A stretch of DNA of 64,000 bases from Flavonifractor hominis (GTDB taxonomy: Bacteria; Bacillota; Clostridia; Oscillospirales; Oscillospiraceae), in NCBI RefSeq assembly GCF_040095835.1, contig NZ_JBBMFT010000001.1, positions 186,001-250,000 of the forward strand, read 5' to 3'. Made by a program: the position numbers and the translations under genes. Shown here piece by piece: positions 60,575 through 64,000 of this stretch; positions within the stretch are counted from its first letter, which is position 1; every line of letters starts with the position of its first letter. The notes under the pieces were generated by a model. It saw nothing but the letters and a program-made list of their open reading frames with translations, was not told the DNA's origin and did no database searches.

Positions 60575-60612
60575 TATCCTGTACGTTTCGGTGAAGCGGT
60601 GCGTTTGGCAAA
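60575..60612. other. Right attachment site of the cotJC element
   Basis: The element half TATCCTGTACG (60575-60585) is followed by TTTCGGT, then core GAAGC (60593-60597), then cotJC coding sequence GGTGCGTTTGGCAAAG. The 14 bp CGTTTCGGTGAAGC matches the left site CGCTTTGGCGAAGC at 11 positions. Confidence 0.85.
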
Positions 60613-60670
60613 GGAAAAAATGGATCAAAAAAATGTCTATTTTACAAATCCGGCGTTTGACCGGACGTAA
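60593..60670 (+). CDS. cotJC: cotJC 3' coding segment (interrupted gene)
   Basis: Codons from Glu175 on read EAVRLAKEKMDQKNVYFTNP then AFDRT and TAA (60668-60670), the usual CotJC C-terminal helix and tail. There is no start codon or ribosome site; it makes sense only as the missing end of the gene at 54828. A terminator follows 5 bp after the stop. Confidence 0.92.
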   Translation, partial: EAVRLAKEKMDQKNVYFTNPAFDRT

Positions 60671-60674
60671 CCTC

Positions 60675-60726
60675 AAAAAAGGCGTTCATCCAACCGGTTC
60701 TCTGCCGGTTGGATGAACGCCTTTTC
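60675..60726. terminator. Bidirectional terminator between cotJC and yebC
   Basis: AAAGGCGTTCATCCAACCGG / CCGGTTGGATGAACGCCTTT form a very long stem with A and T runs on either side, ending cotJ and yebC transcripts. Confidence 0.9.
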
Positions 60727-60731
60727 TTTAA

Positions 60732-61460
60732 TTAGCCCTGGTCCCAGTTGTGCCAAACGTTCTGAACGTCGTCATTGTCCTCCAAAAGGTCAATGAGCTT
60801 TTCCATGTTCTTGATGTCGTCTTCGTTTTCCAGCTTGACATAGTTCTGAGGCACCATCTCCACGGCGGCCTGGACAAAAGTATAGCCCTTCTCTTCCATA
60901 GCGGCCAGCACTGTACCGAATGCATCGGGATCGGTATAGACCTCAAATACCTCATCCTCTACCTGCATGTCGTCAGCACCGGCGTCCAGAGCATCCATCA
61001 TTACGACGTCTTCATCGAGATCCTCTTTCTCAATGATGATAACGCCTTTACGGTCGAAAGACCAGGAGACACATCCGGTGGCGCCCAAACCTTTACCGTA
61101 TTTATCCAGCAAATGCCGAACCTCAGGGGCGGTACGATTGCGGTTATCAGTCAGAGCATCAACAATAACAGCAACGCCGGAGGGACCATATCCTTCATAT
61201 ACAACATTTTCATAGCTGTCGGTATTGCCCGAACCAAGCGCCTTGTCAATGGTGCGCTTGATATTGTCGTTGGGCATATTTGCGGCCTTCGCCTTGGCGA
61301 TGACAGTTGCAAGACGGGAATTGTTATTGGGGTCCCCGCTGCCGCCAGTTTTGACAGCCACAATCATTTCGCGGGCAATTTTGGTAAACATCTGAGAACG
61401 CTTGGCGTCGGCGGCGCCCTTCGTTTTCTGGATATTATGCCACTTGGAATGTCCTGACAT
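60732..61460 (-). CDS. yebC: YebC/PmpR family regulatory protein
   Basis: This 242-aa protein begins SGHSKWHNIQKTKGAADAKR and has the family TVIAKAKAANMPNDNIKRTI and TDNRNRTAPEVRHLLDKYG. YebC proteins are transcriptional regulators and/or ribosome-associated translation factors that relieve proline stalling. ATG 61460 follows AAGGGAACG. It directly precedes the cotJC 3' segment on the other strand. Confidence 0.95.
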   Translation of the reverse strand: MSGHSKWHNIQKTKGAADAKRSQMFTKIAREMIVAVKTGGSGDPNNNSRLATVIAKAKAANMPNDNIKRTIDKALGSGNTDSYENVVYEGYGPSGVAVIVDALTDNRNRTAPEVRHLLDKYGKGLGATGCVSWSFDRKGVIIIEKEDLDEDVVMMDALDAGADDMQVEDEVFEVYTDPDAFGTVLAAMEEKGYTFVQAAVEMVPQNYVKLENEDDIKNMEKLIDLLEDNDDVQNVWHNWDQG

Positions 61461-61532
61461 ACTTCTCGTTCCCTTCCTTAGTCGAAAATCAGCGGAAATA
61501 GTTTATCACTTTTGGCCGAGCTTGACAACCCC

Positions 61533-62330
61533 TCAGAGATAAGAAAAGACTTCTTTGTGCCGCTGTGTGGTGGCGACTGTAACCGTGGGGAAACCGGCGG
61601 ACAGCCATTTGGCCAGGACTGGGACTACAACCTGCTCTGTTGGATAGTGGCCTGCATCGATCAGATTGACACCGAGCGCTTTGGCATCCAGGAATCCATT
61701 ATATTTCACATCGGAAGTGACAAACGTATCACATCCCATAGCTAGGGCATCCTGCAACATGTCTGCACAGGCGCCTCCACCAACCGCTACCCGCCGTACC
61801 GGACGGCGGACGTCCACATAGCGTACTCCATTGGCACCCAGAGTTTGCTTTACAAACGCTGCAAAGGCCGGGGCGTACATGGGTGCTCCACTGGTGTTTC
61901 CTACGCGGCCGATGCCATAGGGGCGCCCTGAAGTATCTACACCGTCCTGTTTGAGTTGTTCCACCTGTATAAGACCCAACTTTTGAGCCAAAGCATCGTT
62001 GACCCCACCAAAGACAGCATCCAAGTTGGTGTGAGCACAGATAGCAGCAATCTTTTGCTCGGTCAAGGCCAGCAAAATGCGGCCGTTTGGATCGCGATCG
62101 GTGATAGACTTTGCCGGGTGGAATAAAACCGGGTGATGGGAAACGATCAGTTGTGCTCCAATCTCAACTGCCTCTGCTACGACTTCTTCAGTAATGTCCA
62201 ACGAGACCAAAAGAGTTGTTACGGCCCGGTCTCCCCTGCCTACTAGAAATCCGGCATTGTCAAAGCCGAGCTGCAGAGAAAACGGAGCTTGTCCGTCCAG
62301 GTATGCATAGATTTCTCGTACAGTTGCCAT
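61533..62330 (-). CDS. Nif3-like dinuclear metal centre protein
   Basis: This 265-aa Nif3/YqfO family protein has LGFDNAGFLVGRG, IVSHHPVLFHPAKS (metal His), HTNLDAVFGGVND and DAGHYPTEQVVV (metal His/Glu). Members bind two metals; some are GTP cyclohydrolase I type hydrolases, most unassigned. ATG 62330 follows AAGGAG. It follows trmK, the standard Firmicute pairing. Confidence 0.9.
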   Translation of the reverse strand: MATVREIYAYLDGQAPFSLQLGFDNAGFLVGRGDRAVTTLLVSLDITEEVVAEAVEIGAQLIVSHHPVLFHPAKSITDRDPNGRILLALTEQKIAAICAHTNLDAVFGGVNDALAQKLGLIQVEQLKQDGVDTSGRPYGIGRVGNTSGAPMYAPAFAAFVKQTLGANGVRYVDVRRPVRRVAVGGGACADMLQDALAMGCDTFVTSDVKYNGFLDAKALGVNLIDAGHYPTEQVVVPVLAKWLSAGFPTVTVATTQRHKEVFSYL

Positions 62331-62335
62331 ATTGT

Positions 62336-63031
62336 TCACTCCTTTTTCATCCTTTGCAGATCCAGATAGACTTGTTCCAATTCTGCCAGCCTCTGAGCAT
62401 CCTCAGAGCGGCTAGATTTCTGAAGTCCAGAGACTGCGTGCTCCACCTGTTTCAGAAGGCGCGTTAGATATTCCATACGTAGAGGGGACGCCTCACCGCT
62501 TTGCTGCCGGCCAGCCCAAAGTTCTCCGGCGGTCAGTTCCGGCATTGGACCGGGACAGACGAGAAATATGGTGTAGATTGTGCGGCCTTCCCGTACAAGA
62601 ATTTCCCGCTCGATCGTATAGCTGTTTTTCTGTAACCAGCGGCGCAACTCAGGCTGTGCGCTCATGGGCTGTAGCAACAACTGGCAGGACTGTGCTTTGG
62701 TCCAGGGTGCGGCGGAAAGAATGGATGCTATGGTTTCTCCGCCCATGCCGGCAATCGCGATAGTCTCGGCTTCATATGGGTGAACCGCCTCCAGACCGTC
62801 ACACAAACGAAAGTCCATATGCTGTGTTTGTCCGTATTTTTCGGCGGTCATCCGAGCCCGCTCCAGTGGTCCCTGACGTAAGTCTGTGACCAGAGCATGG
62901 TCAATCACTCCGTGCTGTAGTAGCCATACCGGAAGATAGGCGTGATCCGTGCCAATATCTGCAAAGCGTGTACCAGCGGACACTAGCTCCGCCACGGCCA
63001 GCAAACGAGGGGTTAGCGCGATCGGCTTCAT
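62336..63031 (-). CDS. trmK: tRNA (adenine-22-N1)-methyltransferase TrmK
   Basis: This 231-aa class I SAM enzyme has FADIGTDHAYLPVWLLQHG (SAM loop), DGLEAVHPYEAETIAIAGMG and GGETIASIL. TrmK methylates A22 in some tRNAs. ATG 63031 has AGAGGTG upstream. The stop lies 5 bp before the nif3 start. Confidence 0.92.
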   Translation of the reverse strand: MKPIALTPRLLAVAELVSAGTRFADIGTDHAYLPVWLLQHGVIDHALVTDLRQGPLERARMTAEKYGQTQHMDFRLCDGLEAVHPYEAETIAIAGMGGETIASILSAAPWTKAQSCQLLLQPMSAQPELRRWLQKNSYTIEREILVREGRTIYTIFLVCPGPMPELTAGELWAGRQQSGEASPLRMEYLTRLLKQVEHAVSGLQKSSRSEDAQRLAELEQVYLDLQRMKKE

Positions 63032-63051
63032 ATTCTGTCACCTCTTTAAAC

Positions 63052-63081
63052 AAAAAAGGGCGGCCACGGGCCGCCCTTTTT
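63052..63081. terminator. Terminator between DUF1858 gene and trmK
   Basis: AAAAAGGGCGGCC / GGCCGCCCTTTTT with loop ACG. Confidence 0.85.
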
Positions 63082-63090
63082 GCTGATTAC

Positions 63091-63297
63091 TTACTCTGCA
63101 ACGCCGATGCTGGCATTAAGCTTAGCCAGCAGGTCGTTTACATCCACACCGTGGACCATGCAGGCCTGCTCCACCGTCTCACCGCGGGAAGACGGGCAAC
63201 CCAGGCAGTGCATACCAATGGACAGAAACAGAGGGGCCGTTTCCGGAGCGATGTCCAGAATATCGCCGATGATAGTGTCTTTTGTAATCTGAGCCAT
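63091..63297 (-). CDS. DUF1858 domain protein
   Basis: This 68-aa protein (TIIGDILDIAPETAPLFLSI, GMHCLGCPSSRGETVEQAC) matches DUF1858, with the CxxC of HCLGC-PSS and another Cys. Related domains occur in hybrid-cluster and redox proteins. ATG 63297 follows TGGAGGT. Function unknown. Confidence 0.85.
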   Translation of the reverse strand: MAQITKDTIIGDILDIAPETAPLFLSIGMHCLGCPSSRGETVEQACMVHGVDVNDLLAKLNASIGVAE

Positions 63298-63319
63298 GGG
63301 GGAATACCTCCAAATATCT

Positions 63320-63340
63320 AGGATATTGGTAGTATATCCT
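63320..63340. repeat. Inverted repeat before the DUF1858 gene
   Basis: AGGATAT and ATATCCT (7-bp arms) flank TGGTAGT, about 25 bp before the DUF1858 start. It could be an operator or part of the promoter; no regulator is recognised. Confidence 0.35.
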
Positions 63341-63383
63341 ATTCCCCATATTTTTTCAATAGATATTTCGATTTCTTTCGTGC

Positions 63384-63668
63384 TTACAAAATAATACAGA
63401 TCAGTCCGCCTGAGCCTTCGTTGATGATGCGCTGCAAAGTTTCCTGAAGCTTAGCTCTGGCATCTTCCGGCATGCGTTTTAACTTACCGTTGAGATCCTC
63501 GCTGACCAGTTCATGGAACGACTTACCAAAAATGTTGGATTGCCAAATGGCTTTGGTATCCCCTTCAAACTCCTGCAACAGGAAATTGACCATCTCTTCC
63601 GACTGTTTCTCATTGCCTACAATAGGAGATACCTCGGTCTCGATATCTGCCCGTATCATATGTATTGT
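63384..63668 (-). CDS. spoIVA: spoIVA 3' coding segment (interrupted gene)
   Basis: About 92 codons match the C-terminus of SpoIVA: HMIRADIETEVSPIVGNEKQ, MVNFLLQEFEGDTKAIWQSN, IFGKSFHELVSED and the very end IINEGSGGLICIIL. SpoIVA is a mother-cell ATPase that polymerises on the forespore and is essential for coat and cortex assembly. Upstream of His (63662-63660) homology stops abruptly, a TAA appears in frame at 63687-63689, and a different protein, a serine recombinase C-terminus, occupies the sequence. The remaining ~400 residues must lie beyond the window. Confidence 0.88.
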   Translation of the reverse strand, partial: TIHMIRADIETEVSPIVGNEKQSEEMVNFLLQEFEGDTKAIWQSNIFGKSFHELVSEDLNGKLKRMPEDARAKLQETLQRIINEGSGGLICIIL

Positions 63669-64000
63669 ATGGAACAAACGGAAGATTTACCTGATCTACG
63701 TCGGACCAGATATTCCTGGCTCTGGTGGACTGGCTTTACCATCACTTTGGCACAAGCAACATAGGGGGACTGAGCTGGAGAGACTTCAATCCGGTCCAGG
63801 AGTTCAAAAAGCACACCAGCTTCAAATCCATGGGCAAAGTCCATCTCGTACAGGATAGCCTGTTGCAGTGCATCCCCAGACAGCACGTCACTCTCCAGGC
63901 AGCTCGATTCTTCCAGTGCGCTCTGCTGTGCGCTCCATGCCTCAATTTCCTGATTGAAACGCTCATTACGTAAAGCAAATTCCTGATCGGAAATCCGTCC
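63656..64000 (-). CDS. Serine recombinase C-terminus (partial)
   Basis: The minus-strand frame is open from the window edge to TGA at 63658-63656 (114 residues). GRISDQEFALRNERFNQEIE and the later FELLDRIEVSPAQS resemble the coiled coil and C-terminal segment of large serine recombinases, comparable to VVELLIETICVTQN in the recombinase at 59060. The stop overlaps the first conserved spoIVA codons. The catalytic domain is outside the window. Confidence 0.72.
   Translation of the reverse strand, partial: GRISDQEFALRNERFNQEIEAWSAQQSALEESSCLESDVLSGDALQQAILYEMDFAHGFEAGVLFELLDRIEVSPAQSPYVACAKVMVKPVHQSQEYLVRRRSGKSSVCSIQYI
63669..64000. mobile_element. Right-edge part of a second element in spoIVA
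   Basis: Sequence from about 63669 to the window end replaces the expected spoIVA coding sequence and encodes a recombinase reading toward the spoIVA 3' segment. This is the same layout as at cotJC. The other end of the element and the core site are not visible, so its length and exact crossover are unknown. Confidence 0.75.

Larger units (their letters stand above)
55350..60592. mobile_element. cotJC intervening element (5,243 bp)
   Basis: The element separates cotJC codons 1-175 from codons 176-199. It carries an LRR/SLH surface-protein gene (minus strand), a 54-aa gene and a serine recombinase (plus strand, next to the right end). The ends share GAAGC, and the element halves are an exact 11-bp inverted repeat (TATCCTGTACG / CGTACAGGATA). 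Joined, they form a palindrome centred on GA within GAAGC, as expected for a serine-recombinase attP. Precise excision rebuilds cotJC. This layout parallels the skin element of sigK. Excision itself is inferred. Confidence 0.9.

Noticed and set aside
55350..60592. The cotJC interruption as an ordinary transposon insertion
   Set aside because: There is no transposase, no insertion-sequence terminal repeats and no duplicated target beyond the 5-bp shared core. The recombinase at the edge, the palindromic element ends and exact frame restoration fit site-specific recombination better.
63650..63700. spoIVA break as a sequencing frameshift
   Set aside because: A frameshift would leave SpoIVA similarity in another frame upstream. 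None of the minus-strand frames upstream of 63668 resembles SpoIVA; the open frame instead resembles a serine recombinase end.

Overview
The window is a gene-dense chromosomal segment of an endospore-forming, anaerobic Firmicute, most likely a Clostridia member of the Oscillospiraceae/Flavonifractor-Pseudoflavonifractor type. This is inferred from sporulation genes (spoIIIAG/AH, yunB, spoIIM, cotJ, a cwlD-like amidase, spoIVA), the SCIFF peptide and its radical-SAM maturase, a tyrS T-box, a PPi-dependent phosphofructokinase and the local gene order. Genus cannot be fixed from the sequence alone.

Layout. 1-11.4 kb: end of the spoIIIA operon, then a Gls24 protein, nusB, a TsaD-like protein, xseA-xseB, ispA, a PAP2-like membrane protein, dxs, tlyA, nadK, argR and recN, mostly overlapping or tightly spaced. 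11.4-15 kb: tyrosine T-box, a small zinc-ribbon gene, tyrS, an AI-2E-family transporter, and RNase P RNA on the minus strand. 15-24.9 kb: murD, three tandem M42 aminopeptidases, an acetyltransferase, a methionine gamma-lyase-like enzyme, yunB, a VanZ-family protein and ligA. 24.9-33.2 kb: tgt, yajC, a TIGR04086 membrane protein, SCIFF peptide and maturase, spoIIM, xerD, and ruvC-ruvA-DUF6054-ruvB. 33.3-40.3 kb: acetyltransferase, glmM, a SigH-like sigma factor, a zinc-ribbon protein, and argG-argH-argF behind tandem ARG boxes. 40.3-54.2 kb: minus-strand peptidoglycan-binding proteins, coaX, an aminotransferase, purB, ATP- and PPi-dependent phosphofructokinases, class II aldolase, a tyrosine recombinase, radA, a cwlD-like amidase and a YhcH protein. 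54.3-60.7 kb: the cotJ operon. 60.7-64 kb (minus strand): yebC, nif3, trmK, a DUF1858 protein and the 3' end of spoIVA.

The most striking feature is that two sporulation genes appear to be interrupted by site-specific elements that carry serine recombinases. cotJC (manganese-catalase-like spore coat protein) is cut after codon 175 by a 5,243-bp element (about 55350-60592). It carries a leucine-rich-repeat/SLH surface-protein gene, a 54-aa gene and a serine recombinase. The missing cotJC C-terminus lies just beyond the recombinase, and joining the two halves at a shared GAAGC restores an in-frame 199-aa CotJC with the family's normal C-terminal helix. The two element ends carry an exact 11-bp inverted repeat, which forms a palindromic attP when joined, centred on a GA dinucleotide. 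At the right edge the last ~92 codons of spoIVA abut the C-terminus of a second serine recombinase that runs out of the window in the same relative orientation. By analogy with the skin element of sigK and with the spsM and spoVFB elements of Bacillus, I infer that both genes are rebuilt by precise excision during sporulation, probably in the mother cell. The excision itself and its timing are not shown by the sequence.
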